Counted from the first letter of the stretch, positions 34,629 to 47,236 are shown. The stretch is 49,472 nt of DNA from Cereibacter johrii (GCF_001720585.1 NZ_MABH01000166.1:1-49472), one strand, 5' to 3'. A program made the numbers and translations. The notes: generated by a model not told the origin, from the sequence alone.

Positions 34629-35012
34629 TCAGATGATGATGACGGTGAGGAGGGTCAGGACCAGCGAGCCGCCGATGCAGGCCATGCCCAGCTTCTCGGC
34701 GGTCTTGATCTCGAGACCCTTGCCGGTGTCCCAGTAGAGGTGCCGCAGGCCGGCGAGATAGTGATACCAGAGCGCCCAGACCGACAGCAGCAGCACGATG
34801 TCGCCGAACCACGAGGTCAGGACCCAGTCGGCCGTCTCGAACTGCTCGGGGCTCAGCGCCGCGGCGAGCAGCCACCATGTCACGAGCATCGTGCCGACGA
34901 TCAGACCGTTGCCGGTCAGGCGGGTGAAGATCGAGGTCGTGGAGGTCAGCTGCACCCGGTAGATCTGGAGATGGGGGGAAAGGGGCCGCTCGACCCGCTT
35001 CGTTTCAGCCAT
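34629..35012 (-). CDS. sdhC: succinate dehydrogenase cytochrome b556 subunit
   Basis: 127 residues with three hydrophobic segments. The N-terminal SPHLQIYRVQLTSTTSIFTRLTGNGL motif carries the Ser and Arg of the ubiquinone pocket and YHYLAGLRHLYWDTG the axial haem-b His. It is the first gene of the sdh operon. The 210-nt region upstream contains the paired TGTGATCACA palindromes. Confidence 0.96.
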   Translation of the reverse strand: MAETKRVERPLSPHLQIYRVQLTSTTSIFTRLTGNGLIVGTMLVTWWLLAAALSPEQFETADWVLTSWFGDIVLLLSVWALWYHYLAGLRHLYWDTGKGLEIKTAEKLGMACIGGSLVLTLLTVIII

Positions 35013-35153
35013 GTCGTTGCCTTTCGCTGGCCGGCCCCGCCGGGTGGGGCGGCTGTCTCGCTGGTCACTCAATAGCGGTTTTTTTGCCCGAGTCACGAGG
35101 GCCGCACCCGGCTCGCGCTTCAAAACAGGGCATCAACCCAAAAAAATTCGTCA

Positions 35154-35184
35154 TGTGATCACAAGATGCGGGCCCGTGATCACA
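35154..35184 (-). promoter_or_regulatory. paired palindromic operators upstream of sdhC
   Basis: Two palindromes, TGTGATCACA (35154-35163) and CGTGATCACA (35175-35184), have centres 21 bp apart, two helical turns, so a regulator could bind on one face. They lie about 140-170 nt before the sdhC start. The same pair with identical spacing is upstream of sucC (39958-39988). The factor is not identified. Confidence 0.75.
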
Positions 35185-35222
35185 TGTTTGCGCAATCATG
35201 CGGGGGGGGCCTTCAGGGCACG

Positions 35223-36254
35223 TCAACGTGGCACGAGCGCCCAGTAGTCGAGATCCAGGAGGACGCCGGGCAGATACTTGCCATCCTCCGACCGGGTCAC
35301 GAAGGGCTCGGTGCCGTGCTTCATCGCCACCAGCCGGAGCCGCAGCGCCCCCACCCCCGGCGCGGCGGTCTCGGCCTTGTCGAGCACCTCCGACCAGGCC
35401 CGCACCGTGTCGCCGGCGAAGCAGGGATTGGCGTGCGCGCCCGCGTTCAGCGCCACGATCATCTGCGCGTTCGCCAGCCCGTTGAAGCTCAGGGTCCGCG
35501 CCAGCGAGATCACATGGCCGCCATAGATCAGCCGCCGCCCGTCGGGGCGGTTGGTGGCGTCGAAATGGACCTTGGCCGTGTTCTGCCAGAGCCGGGTCGC
35601 GAGCATGTGCTCGCTCTCCTCGACGGTGATACCGTCCACATGGTCGATCTTCTCGCCCACCGCAAAGTCGTCCCAGCGGTGCGGCTCGCCCGCAAGCGTC
35701 AGGTCGTAATCGACAAAGCTCAGCCCCTCGGGGATCACGAGGTCCGAGGCCGCGACCGATCCCGCAAGCTCGGGCACGGTGGGGGCGGGGGCGGGGGCTG
35801 CGGTGTCGCGCTTGCGCACCATGACCCAGCGCACATAGGACAGCACGGCCTCGTCCCGCTGGTTCAGCCCGCGGGTGCGGACCCAGACCACGCCCGAGGC
35901 CCCGTTGGAATTTTCCTTCAACCCGATGACGGTGCTTTCCGCGCGCAGCGTATCGCCCGGAAAGACCGGCTTCAGCCAGCGACCCTCGGCATAGCCGAGG
36001 TTCGCCACCGCGTTCAGGCTGATGTCCGGCACCGTCTTGCCGAACACCAGATGGAAGGCCATCAGCTCGTCGACCGGCGCGGCCGGAAGGCCGCAGGCGC
36101 GGGCGAATTCATCCGAGGAAGAGAGCGCATGGCGCGCCGGATAGAGCGCGTGATAGAGCGCCCGCTCGCCGCCCGAGACGGTGCGCGGCACGGCATGGGC
36201 GATGGTCTCGCCTAGCCGGTAATCCTCGAAGAAACGGCCCGCGTTGGTCTTCAT
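35223..36254 (-). CDS. mch: mesaconyl-CoA hydratase (beta-methylmalyl-CoA dehydratase)
   Basis: Hydrates mesaconyl-CoA to beta-methylmalyl-CoA in the ethylmalonyl-CoA pathway of acetyl-CoA assimilation. 343 residues made of two tandem hot-dog/MaoC-like halves (about 1-150 and 170-343), each with a conserved loop: the N-terminal half FHLVFGKTVPDISLNAVANLGY, the C-terminal half LIYGGHVISLARTLSFNGLANA. Context supports the call: malyl-CoA thioesterase is three genes upstream in the same operon and ethylmalonyl-CoA mutase is at the right edge. The ATG directly follows the DUF1737 stop (TGAATG), so translation is coupled. The specific enzyme, versus another MaoC-type dehydratase, rests on this context and on memory of the C. 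sphaeroides protein. Confidence 0.87.
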   Translation of the reverse strand: MKTNAGRFFEDYRLGETIAHAVPRTVSGGERALYHALYPARHALSSSDEFARACGLPAAPVDELMAFHLVFGKTVPDISLNAVANLGYAEGRWLKPVFPGDTLRAESTVIGLKENSNGASGVVWVRTRGLNQRDEAVLSYVRWVMVRKRDTAAPAPAPTVPELAGSVAASDLVIPEGLSFVDYDLTLAGEPHRWDDFAVGEKIDHVDGITVEESEHMLATRLWQNTAKVHFDATNRPDGRRLIYGGHVISLARTLSFNGLANAQMIVALNAGAHANPCFAGDTVRAWSEVLDKAETAAPGVGALRLRLVAMKHGTEPFVTRSEDGKYLPGVLLDLDYWALVPR

Positions 36255-36458
36255 TCAGTGGTCTCCCAGCTTGGTCTCGGGCGTGTAGGTGCCCGGCACG
36301 TCCTTCACCACCGCCTGACCGCAGCGCATGACGCCCCTGGCCGCATCGAAGGCGTAGGAGGGGTCGCCATGCAGGTGCCACCCCTTGTTCAGCGCGGCGG
36401 TCACCTTGTGGCAGAAGGCGGAGGTGTCGTCTTCGGTCAGGTAGCGGTAGAGTTTCAT
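36255..36458 (-). CDS. DUF1737-family small protein
   Basis: 67 residues: MKLYRYLTEDDTSAFCHKV, then NKGWHLHGDPSYAFD and GVMRCGQAVVKDV, the conserved core of DUF1737. The function is unknown. It is wedged with overlap between nnrU (ATGA) and mch (stop and start abut), so it must be expressed with the ethylmalonyl-CoA pathway enzymes. Confidence 0.88.
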   Translation of the reverse strand: MKLYRYLTEDDTSAFCHKVTAALNKGWHLHGDPSYAFDAARGVMRCGQAVVKDVPGTYTPETKLGDH

Positions 36459-37009
36459 GCGTAGGTTCCGAGGAAGGGGTTGTGGCCCGTCCAGATATGG
36501 ACGAGGGCGATCAGCCCGTACATCACCAGAACCACGCCCACGAGGGCGAGATCGCGTTTGGGCCCGCCCGAGACGGGGCGCTGCCATGCGGTCTGCCTGT
36601 TGATCAGCACGATCTCGGCCAGTGCCCAGAGGCCCATGCCGCCGAACAGGATCAGCGAGGCCACGTCGCCGTTCACGAGGAGGTGCGCCACGACCCAGAT
36701 CAGCACGCCGTAGAGCATCGGGTGGCGGATCTTCGTCCAGAGCCAGCCCTTCGACATGCCGGCGCCGAAGATGATCAGCCCGATCAGCATCAGGAGGTTG
36801 TTCGCGTGCCCGATGCCCGGTGCCGGCGCATAGACCGGGATGAACTCGGCCTGACGGTAGCCCAGCACCATCATCACCAGCGACGCCACGAGAAGCAGTG
36901 CGGCAATCCCCTTGCCGGCATTCCCCAGCGGCTGGCGAAGACCCGGAGCCACCCGTTTGAACAGATGGGCCGCGGACCAGAGCGCGACCCCCAAGATCAA
37001 CAGAAGCAT
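36455..37009 (-). CDS. NnrU-family membrane protein
   Basis: 184 residues with about five to six hydrophobic segments. IRHPMLYGVLIWVVAHLLVNGDVASLILFGG is the family core. NnrU-like proteins were first noted near nitrite/nitric oxide reductase genes of Rhodobacter and resemble isoprenylcysteine methyltransferase-fold membrane proteins; the function is unknown. Here it lies 8 nt after mcl2 and overlaps the DUF1737 gene, in an operon for CoA-ester metabolism. Confidence 0.88.
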   Translation of the reverse strand: MLLLILGVALWSAAHLFKRVAPGLRQPLGNAGKGIAALLLVASLVMMVLGYRQAEFIPVYAPAPGIGHANNLLMLIGLIIFGAGMSKGWLWTKIRHPMLYGVLIWVVAHLLVNGDVASLILFGGMGLWALAEIVLINRQTAWQRPVSGGPKRDLALVGVVLVMYGLIALVHIWTGHNPFLGTYA

Positions 37010-37017
37010 ATCGTTCC

Positions 37018-37875
37018 TCAGCTTGCCCTGAACGCGGCAATCGCCTCGGCCTTGGCCAGAGTCTGCCGCGCGGTCACGATATGCAGGTTCTCGACGATCT
37101 TGCCATCCACAACGGCCACGCCCTGCCCGTGGCGTTCTGCCTCCTCGAAGGCGGCGATCTGGCGGTTGGCCAGCTCGATCTCGGCCGGCGAGGGCGAGAA
37201 GACCGCGTTCGCGATCTCGAGCTGGGCGGGATGGATCAGCGTCTTGCCGTCGAAGCCCATGTCGCGGCCCTGCTCGCATTCGGCGCGCAGGCCCTCCTCG
37301 TCCTTGAAGGCGTTGTAGACGCCGTCGACGATGGTGAGCCCATGGGCGCGGGCCGCGAGCAGGCAGAGGCCCAGCCCCGTCTGCATCGCCAGACGGTCGG
37401 GCCGGTAGCGGCTGCCGAGCTCCTTGGCGAGGGCGTTCGTGCCCATCACCATGCCGGTGAGGCGCGGATGGGCCGCGATCTCGGCGGCGTTGAGCATGCC
37501 CTGCGCCGTCTCCATCATGGCCCAGAGCGGCAGGTCCGGCACGAGGGCGGCCACCGCCTCCAGATCCGCCGCCCGCGAGACCTTGGGAAGGAGGATCGCA
37601 TCCGCCTTTGCCTCCGCGAAGGCCTCGAGATCGGCGCGGCCCCACTCGGTGTCCATCCCGTTCACCCGCACGATGCGGAAGCGGTGGCCGTAATCGGCGG
37701 TCTCGAGCGTGGCCTTCAGCAGCTCGCGCGCATGGATCTTCTCGTCATGGGCGACGGCATCCTCGAGATCGAAGATGATCGCATCGGCGGCAAGGCCCTG
37801 CGCCTTCTCCAGCGCCCGCTCCTTCGAGCCGGGAATATAGAGCACGGAGCGGAAGGGATGAGCCTGATGCGCCAT
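37018..37875 (-). CDS. mcl2: (3S)-malyl-CoA thioesterase
   Basis: Hydrolyses (3S)-malyl-CoA to malate and CoA, the last step of the apparent malate synthase activity in this group. 285 residues, CitE/HpcH TIM-barrel family: RSVLYIPGSKERALEKA, IFDLEDAVAHDEK, RIVRVNGMDTEWGRADLEA, METAQGMLNAAEIA (metal-binding Glu) and GMVMGTNALAKEL. GGAGGAG 6 nt upstream supports the ATG. Assignment as thioesterase rather than malyl-CoA lyase follows from the position beside mch, as I recall in C. sphaeroides; HpcH/CitE members are hard to separate by sequence alone. Confidence 0.83.
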   Translation of the reverse strand: MAHQAHPFRSVLYIPGSKERALEKAQGLAADAIIFDLEDAVAHDEKIHARELLKATLETADYGHRFRIVRVNGMDTEWGRADLEAFAEAKADAILLPKVSRAADLEAVAALVPDLPLWAMMETAQGMLNAAEIAAHPRLTGMVMGTNALAKELGSRYRPDRLAMQTGLGLCLLAARAHGLTIVDGVYNAFKDEEGLRAECEQGRDMGFDGKTLIHPAQLEIANAVFSPSPAEIELANRQIAAFEEAERHGQGVAVVDGKIVENLHIVTARQTLAKAEAIAAFRAS

Positions 37876-37900
37876 GACGATTCTCCTCCAAGCAACAATC

Positions 37901-37950
37901 TTGCGCTTGGGAGCACAGTTCCGGCATATTCGGCAAGTCCTGATTTGCCG
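37901..37950 (-). promoter_or_regulatory. candidate control region of the mcl2-nnrU-DUF1737-mch operon
   Basis: The 86-nt gap before mcl2 holds an inverted repeat CGGCAA-N8-TTGCCG (37931-37950) and a TTGCGC hexamer (37901-37906, GCGCAA on the minus strand) that also occurs before sdhC, mdh and sucC. No clear -10 box is visible. Confidence 0.35.
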
Positions 37951-37961
37951 CGGCGCAGAAA

Positions 37962-39864
<1,903 letters not shown>

Positions 39865-39886
39865 GTCGGTCCGACGCAGTTTCAGG

Positions 39887-39916
39887 GGGCGCGCCGGATC
39901 TCCGGCGCGCCCTTTT
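39887..39916 (+). terminator. rho-independent terminator of mdh
   Basis: GGGCGCGCCGG-ATCT-CCGGCGCGCCC is an 11-bp perfect stem followed directly by TTTT, 22 nt after the mdh stop. It is the clearest intrinsic terminator in the window. Confidence 0.92.
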
Positions 39917-39957
39917 CCTTGGGCGTCCGGATCGCCGGAGGACGGGGCATCCCCGCT

Positions 39958-39988
39958 TGTGATCACACCTTTCTAGCCCGTGATCACA
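39958..39988 (+). promoter_or_regulatory. paired palindromic operators upstream of sucC
   Basis: TGTGATCACA (39958-39967) and CGTGATCACA (39979-39988) have centres exactly 21 bp apart, as in the pair before sdhC. They lie about 105-135 nt upstream of sucC and are followed 6 nt later by GAATTTT, a stretch also found 4 nt after the sdhC pair when read toward the gene. Confidence 0.78.
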
Positions 39989-39997
39989 AACCCGGAA

Positions 39998-40029
39998 TTT
40001 TGCGCGGAATTACTCTTGGTAGCGCAAAA
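39998..40029 (+). promoter_or_regulatory. inverted repeat TTTTGCGC-N16-GCGCAAAA upstream of sucC
   Basis: Two perfect 8-bp arms (39998-40005 and 40022-40029) separated by 16 nt, between the TGTGATCACA pair and the sucC start. It is probably part of the sucC promoter or a second operator. Confidence 0.5.
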
Positions 40030-40093
40030 CCCGTTTTGATCGCGCCCGTTTCTGTGGCATCACGCCGCAAATCATCAGCGATGGGACAGTTCA

Positions 40094-41287
40094 ATGAACA
40101 TCCACGAATACCAGGCGAAGGCGCTCCTGCGCAGCTACGGTGCGCCGGTGTCCGACGGCCGGGTCGTGCTGAAGGCCGACGAAGCCAAATCCGCGGCGGG
40201 CGAACTCGGCGGGCCGCTCTGGGTCGTCAAGGCGCAGATCCACGCGGGCGGACGGGGCAAGGGCAAGTTCAAGGAGCCGGAAGCGGGCGAGAAGGGCGGC
40301 GTGCGTCTGGCCAAGTCCGTGGGCGAAGCGGCCGAGCTGGCCAAGCAGATGCTGGGCCGCACGCTCGTCACCCACCAGACCGGCCCGGCCGGCAAGCAGG
40401 TGAACCGCATCTACATCGAGGAAGGCTCGGACATCGCGCGCGAGCTCTACCTCGCGCTGCTGGTGGATCGCGGCACCTCGCGCATCTCCTTCGTCGTCTC
40501 GACCGAAGGCGGGATGGACATCGAGGAAGTGGCGGCCTCGACGCCCGAGAAGATCGTCTCCTTCTCGGTCGATCCGGCCTCGGGCCTGTCGGACTTCCAC
40601 GGCCGCCGCGTGGCCTTCGCCCTCGGGCTGGAAGGCGCGCAGGTCAAGCAATGCGTGCAGCTGGTCAAGAACCTCTACCGCGCCTTCGTCGAGAAGGACA
40701 TGGAGATGCTCGAGATCAACCCGCTGATCGTCATGACCGACGGCAACCTCAAGGTGCTCGACGCCAAGGTGGGCTTCGACAACAACGCGCTCTACCGCCA
40801 GTCCGACGTGATGGCGCTGCGCGACGAGACCGAGGAGGATCCGAAGGAGCTCGCGGCCTCGAAGTTCGACCTGAACTACATCGCGCTCGACGGCGAGATC
40901 GGCTGCATGGTGAACGGCGCGGGCCTCGCCATGGCCACGATGGACATCATCAAGCTCTATGGCGCGGAGCCTGCGAACTTCCTCGATGTGGGCGGCGGCG
41001 CCACCAAGGAGAAGGTGACCGAGGCCTTCAAGATCATCACCTCGGACCCGAACGTGAAGGGCATCCTCGTCAATATCTTCGGCGGCATCATGCGCTGCGA
41101 CATCATCGCGGAAGGCATCATCGCCGCGGTGAAGGAAGTGGGCCTTCAGGTTCCGCTGGTCGTGCGCCTCGAGGGCACGAACGTCGAGAAGGGCAAGGAG
41201 ATCATCGCGAATTCCGGCCTCAACGTCATCGCGGGCGACAATCTGTCGGACGCGGCACAGAAGATCGTCAAAGCGGTGAAGGGGTAA
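40094..41287 (+). CDS. sucC: succinyl-CoA synthetase (ADP-forming) beta subunit
   Basis: Interconverts succinyl-CoA and succinate with substrate-level phosphorylation. 397 residues: ATP-grasp domain ([53 protein letters not shown] for the metal) followed by the CoA-ligase domain ([45 protein letters not shown]). It starts the suc cluster; sucD follows after 4 nt. Confidence 0.98.
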   Translation: MNIHEYQAKALLRSYGAPVSDGRVVLKADEAKSAAGELGGPLWVVKAQIHAGGRGKGKFKEPEAGEKGGVRLAKSVGEAAELAKQMLGRTLVTHQTGPAGKQVNRIYIEEGSDIARELYLALLVDRGTSRISFVVSTEGGMDIEEVAASTPEKIVSFSVDPASGLSDFHGRRVAFALGLEGAQVKQCVQLVKNLYRAFVEKDMEMLEINPLIVMTDGNLKVLDAKVGFDNNALYRQSDVMALRDETEEDPKELAASKFDLNYIALDGEIGCMVNGAGLAMATMDIIKLYGAEPANFLDVGGGATKEKVTEAFKIITSDPNVKGILVNIFGGIMRCDIIAEGIIAAVKEVGLQVPLVVRLEGTNVEKGKEIIANSGLNVIAGDNLSDAAQKIVKAVKG

Positions 41288-41291
41288 TCCG

Positions 41292-42176
41292 ATGGCCGTT
41301 CTCGTCAACGAAAATACCAAGGTCATCTGCCAGGGCATCACCGGCAGCCAGGGCACCTTCCACACCGAGCAGGCGATCGCCTACGGCACGAAGATGGTCG
41401 GCGGCGTGACGCCCGGCAAGGGCGGCTCCGAGCATCTGGGCCTGCCCGTGTTCAACTCGGTCTACGAGGCCCGGGAAGTCACCGGCGCCAACGCTTCCGT
41501 GATATATGTCCCGCCGCCGTTCGCGGCCGACTCGATCCTTGAGGCGATCGACGCCGAGATGGAGCTCATCGTCTGCATCACCGAGGGCATCCCGGTCCTC
41601 GACATGATGAAGGTCAAGCGCGCGCTGCAGGGCTCGTCCTCGCGGCTGATCGGGCCGAACTGCCCCGGCGTCATCACGCCCGGCGCCTGCAAGATCGGCA
41701 TCATGCCGGGCCATATCCACAAGCGCGGCTCGGTCGGTGTTGTTTCGCGCTCGGGGACGCTTACCTATGAAGCCGTGAAACAGACTTCGGATCTCGGGCT
41801 CGGCCAGTCTTCGGCCGTGGGCATCGGCGGCGACCCGATCAAGGGCACCGAACACATCGACGTGCTCGAGATGTTCCTCGCCGACCCGGAAACCCAGTCG
41901 ATCATCATGATCGGCGAGATCGGCGGCTCGGCCGAAGAGGAAGCGGCCCAGTTCCTCGCCGACGAGAAGAAGCGCGGCCGCTGGAAGCCCACCGCGGGCT
42001 TCATCGCGGGCCGCACGGCGCCTCCGGGCCGCCGCATGGGCCATGCCGGCGCCATCGTCTCGGGCGGCAAGGGCGATGCGGAGTCCAAGATCGAAGCGAT
42101 GAAGAGCGCGGGTATCGTGGTGGCCGACAGCCCGGCCCATCTGGGCGAAGCGGTGATGCAGGCGCTCGGCAAGTAA
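41292..42176 (+). CDS. sucD: succinyl-CoA synthetase alpha subunit
   Basis: 294 residues: CoA-binding Rossmann domain ([33 protein letters not shown]) and the ligase domain with the phosphohistidine in [20 protein letters not shown] (about residue 251). It partners SucC in the cytosol. A 9-bp hairpin separates it from sucA. Confidence 0.98.
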   Translation: MAVLVNENTKVICQGITGSQGTFHTEQAIAYGTKMVGGVTPGKGGSEHLGLPVFNSVYEAREVTGANASVIYVPPPFAADSILEAIDAEMELIVCITEGIPVLDMMKVKRALQGSSSRLIGPNCPGVITPGACKIGIMPGHIHKRGSVGVVSRSGTLTYEAVKQTSDLGLGQSSAVGIGGDPIKGTEHIDVLEMFLADPETQSIIMIGEIGGSAEEEAAQFLADEKKRGRWKPTAGFIAGRTAPPGRRMGHAGAIVSGGKGDAESKIEAMKSAGIVVADSPAHLGEAVMQALGK

Positions 42177-42183
42177 ACTTCCC

Positions 42184-42210
42184 GGGTCCGCGGCGCCGCG
42201 TCGCGGACCC
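42184..42210 (+). other. intercistronic hairpin between sucD and sucA
   Basis: GGGTCCGCG and CGCGGACCC form a 9-bp stem with a 9-nt loop, followed by TTCAG. It lies 7 nt after the sucD stop and 20 nt before the sucA start, where it may adjust expression of the dehydrogenase relative to the synthetase. Confidence 0.6.
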
Positions 42211-42230
42211 TTCAGATGTCAGGTGCAGCC

Positions 42231-45193
42231 ATGACGGAACAGTCTCCGAACGCGCAGTTCCATGCCTCGAGTTTCCTCCAGGGGCAGAATGCCGAGTATA
42301 TTGACCAGTTGCAGGCACGTTATGCCGAAGACCCCGCCTCCGTCGATGCGGGCTGGGCGGAGTTGTTCCGTTCGCTGGGCGACAGCGAGCTCGACGCCAA
42401 GCGTCAGGCGCATGGCCCCTCCTGGTCCCGGACCGACTGGCCGCCGATGCCGGCGGACGACCTGACCGCCGCGCTGACCGGCGAATGGCCCGCCGCCCCT
42501 GCCAAGGAGGCGAAGGCTGCCGGGCAGAAGATCCAGGCCAAGGCCGCCGAACAGGGCGTGAGCCTCAGCGATGCCCAGGTTCAGCGCGCCGTGCTCGACT
42601 CGATCCGGGCGCTGATGATCATCCGGGCCTACCGGATCCGCGGCCACCTCGCCGCCGATCTCGATCCGCTCGGGCTGCGCAACACCACGAACCACCCCGA
42701 GCTCGACCCGAAGTCCTACGGCTTTACCGATGCCGACATGGACCGGCCGATCTTCATCGACAATGTGCTCGGTCTTCAGGTCGCTTCCATGCGGCAGATC
42801 GTGGATATCGTCAAGCGCACCTACTGCGGCACTTTTGCGCTGCAATACATGCATATTTCCGACCCCGAACAGGCGGCCTGGCTCAAGGAGCGCATCGAGG
42901 GCTACGGCAAGGAGATCCACTTCACCCGCGAGGGCCGGCGTGCGATCCTGAACAAGCTGGTCGAGGCCGAGGGCTTCGAGAAGTTCCTCCATGTCAAGTA
43001 CATGGGCACCAAGCGCTTCGGTCTCGACGGCGGCGAGGCGCTCATCCCCGCCATGGAGCAGATCATCAAGCGCGGCGGCGCGCTCGGCGTGAAGGAGATC
43101 GTGGTGGGCATGCCGCACCGCGGCCGCCTCTCGGTGCTGGCCAACGTGATGGCCAAGCCCTACCGCGCCATCTTCAACGAATTCCAGGGCGGCAGCTTCA
43201 AGCCGGAAGAGGTCGACGGCTCGGGGGACGTGAAATATCACCTCGGCGCCTCCTCGGACCGTGACTTCGACGGCAACACCGTCCACCTGTCGCTGACCGC
43301 GAACCCCTCGCACCTCGAGGCGGTGAACCCGGTCGTGCTGGGCAAGGTCCGCGCCAAGCAGGAGCAGGCCGGCGACAAGACGCGCCACACGGTCCTGCCG
43401 ATCCTGCTGCACGGCGACGCGGCCTTTGCGGGGCAGGGCGTCGTGGCCGAATGTTTCGGCCTGTCGGGCCTCGTCGGTCACCGCACCGGCGGCACGATCC
43501 ATATCGTGGTGAACAACCAGATCGGCTTCACCACCGCGCCCTCCTTCTCGCGCTCCTCGCCCTATCCGACCGACATCGCGCTGATGGTGGAAGCGCCGAT
43601 CTTCCATGTGAACGGCGACGATCCCGAGGCGGTGGTCCATGCCGCCAAGGTGGCGACCGAGTTCCGGCAGAAGTTCCACAAGGATGTCGTCATCGACATC
43701 TTCTGCTACCGCCGCTTCGGCCACAACGAGGGGGATGAACCGATGTTCACCAACCCCTCGATGTATACCTCGATCAAGAAGCACAAGACGACGCTCCAGC
43801 TCTACACCGAGCGTCTGGTGCGCGACGGGCTGATCCCCGAGGGCGAGATCGAGGACATGAAGGCCGCCTTCCAGGCCAAGCTCAACGAGGAGTTCGAGGC
43901 CGGCAAGGACTTCAAGCCCAACAAGGCCGACTGGCTGGACGGGCGCTGGAAGCACATCGACCGGCACGGCGACGAATATCAGCCGGGCCGCACCTCGATC
44001 TCGGCCGAGACGCTGCAGGAGATCGGTCAGGCGCTGACGCGCGTGCCCGAGGGCTTCGACCTGCACAAGACCGTCGGGCGCCAGCTCGAGGCCAAGAAGC
44101 AGATGTTCGAGACCGGCCGCGGCTTCGACTGGGCGACGGGCGAGGCTCTGGCCTTCGGCTCGTTCGTGGTCGAGGGCTATCCGGTGCGCCTCTCCGGGCA
44201 GGACTGCACCCGCGGCACCTTCAGCCAGCGGCATTCGGCCTTCATCAACCAGTCGACCGAGGAACGCTACTACCCGCTGAACAACATCCGGTCGGGTCAG
44301 GCGCGCTACGAGGTGATCGACTCGATGCTTTCGGAATATGCCGTGCTCGGGTTCGAATACGGCTATTCGCTGGCCGAGCCCAATGCGCTGGTGATGTGGG
44401 AAGCCCAGTTCGGCGATTTCGCCAACGGCGCCCAGATCATGTTCGACCAGTTCATCAACTCGGGCGAATCGAAGTGGCTGCGCATGTCGGGCCTCGTCGT
44501 CCTGCTGCCGCACGGCTTCGAGGGGCAGGGCCCCGAGCACTCCTCGGCCCGGCTCGAGCGGTTCCTCCAGATGTCGGCCAACGACAACTGGATCGTGGCC
44601 AACTGCTCGACGCCCGCGAACTACTTCCACATCCTGCGGCGGCAGATCCACCGGAACTTCCGCAAGCCGCTGATCCTGATGACGCCGAAGTCGCTTCTGC
44701 GCCACCCGCTCTGCATCTCGAACGCCGAGGATTTCACCACCGGCTCGGGCTTCCACCGGGTGCTGTGGGACGATGCGCAGAAGGGCCACTCCGAGACGGT
44801 GCTGAAGCCCGACGAGCAGATCCGCCGCGTCGTCATGTGCTCGGGCAAGGTCTACTACGACCTCTTGGCCGAACGCGACAAGCGGGGCATCGACGACATC
44901 TACCTGATGCGCCTCGAGCAGTTCTATCCCTTCCCGGCGCTGAGCCTCGTGAAGGAGCTGGGCCGCTTCAAGAATGCCGAGATCGTCTGGTGTCAGGAAG
45001 AGCCCAAGAACCAGGGCGGCTGGACCTTCGTCGAGCCGAACCTCGAATGGGTGCTGACGCGGATCGGCGCCAGCCACACGCGCGCCATCTATGCCGGCCG
45101 CCCGGCCTCGGCCTCGCCCGCCACGGGTCTCGCCAGCCGCCACAAGGCCGAGCAGGACGCGCTGGTGAATGACGCGCTGACGATCGGGAGCTG

Positions 45194-45194
<1 letters not shown>
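42231..45194 (+). CDS. sucA: 2-oxoglutarate dehydrogenase E1 component
   Basis: Thiamine-diphosphate-dependent decarboxylase of the 2-oxoglutarate dehydrogenase complex. 987 residues from the ATG at 42231, which has AGGTG 6 nt upstream; the upstream in-frame ATG at 42216 sits right behind a hairpin and lacks a Shine-Dalgarno. The E2-binding N-terminal peptide ([23 protein letters not shown]), [18 protein letters not shown], the TPP region [21 protein letters not shown], and [17 protein letters not shown] of the transketolase-like domain are intact. The stop overlaps the sucB start. Confidence 0.97.
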
Positions 45195-46720
<1,526 letters not shown>

Positions 46721-46730
46721 ACCGAAGTCA

Positions 46731-46755
46731 GGGCCCCGGGACCGTCCCGGGGCCC
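46731..46755 (+). other. hairpin after sucB
   Basis: GGGCCCCGGGA-CCG-TCCCGGGGCCC is a perfect 11-bp stem with a 3-nt loop, 10 nt after the sucB stop. No T-run follows, so it may be a partial terminator or an mRNA-stability element before the MAPEG gene. Confidence 0.6.
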
Positions 46756-46775
46756 GCGCGCGTCCGGGGACCAAG

Positions 46776-47171
46776 ATGACCGCCGAACTCACCGCCCTCT
46801 GTCTGGCAGGCCTCCTGCAGGCCCTGACCTTCCTGCCCTTCGCGCTCCTCGCCAACATGGAGCTCGGCTACAAATGGACGACCGGGCCGCGGGACGAGCC
46901 GCCGAACCAACCGCTCTCGACCGTGCCGGGCAGGCTTCAGCGCGCGCTTGGCAACCATTTCGAGGGTCTGATCCTCTTCACGCTTTCGGTGGTCGTTGTG
47001 ACCCTCGGCGGCCAGTCCACCGGCTTCACGGCCGCCATGGCCTGGATCTACCTCGCCGCCCGCATCCTCTATGTCCCGGCCTATGTGCTCGGCTGGCGCC
47101 CCTGGCGCTCGGTCATCTGGGCCGCAGGCTTCGTAGCCACCGTGGCGATGCTCCTCGCCGCGCTCGTCTGA
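46776..47171 (+). CDS. MAPEG-family membrane protein
   Basis: 131 residues with four hydrophobic segments. LQRALGNHFEGLILFTLSVVVVTL and ARILYVPAYVLGWRPWRSVIWAAGF are the core motifs of bacterial MAPEG proteins (membrane-associated eicosanoid/glutathione metabolism fold), but the substrate is unknown. It is placed between sucB and lpd, two parts of the same enzyme complex, on the same strand. Confidence 0.88.
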   Translation: MTAELTALCLAGLLQALTFLPFALLANMELGYKWTTGPRDEPPNQPLSTVPGRLQRALGNHFEGLILFTLSVVVVTLGGQSTGFTAAMAWIYLAARILYVPAYVLGWRPWRSVIWAAGFVATVAMLLAALV

Positions 47172-47186
47172 CCCTTACCGCGCCCC

Positions 47187-47236
47187 TTCACTCTGTCCAA
47201 ATATCCTCGGGGGGCACGGGGGGCAGACAGCCCCCC
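47187..47236. repeat. GAGGATATTTGGG interspersed element, copy B
   Basis: Inverse orientation to copy A at 30843-30913: conserved tail (47187-47214, on the minus strand ending GAGGATATTTGGACAGAGTGAA) and hairpin GGGGGGC-AGACA-GCCCCCC (47218-47236). The spacer is only 3 nt here, against 23 nt with its own hairpin in copy A. Confidence 0.75.

Noticed and set aside
39958-39967. TGTGATCACA considered as a CRP or FNR site
   Set aside because: CRP sites have six bases between TGTGA and TCACA and FNR sites are TTGAT-N4-ATCAA; here the halves abut.
42216-42230. Earlier in-frame ATG of sucA
   Set aside because: It lies 6 nt after a stable hairpin without a ribosome binding site, whereas the ATG at 42231 has AGGTG and gives the usual N-terminus.
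42219-45143. Very long open frame (974 codons) antisense to sucA
   Set aside because: It exactly shadows a certain gene, is rich in His/Arg/Gly/Leu as expected from reading GC-rich codons backwards, and matches no family.
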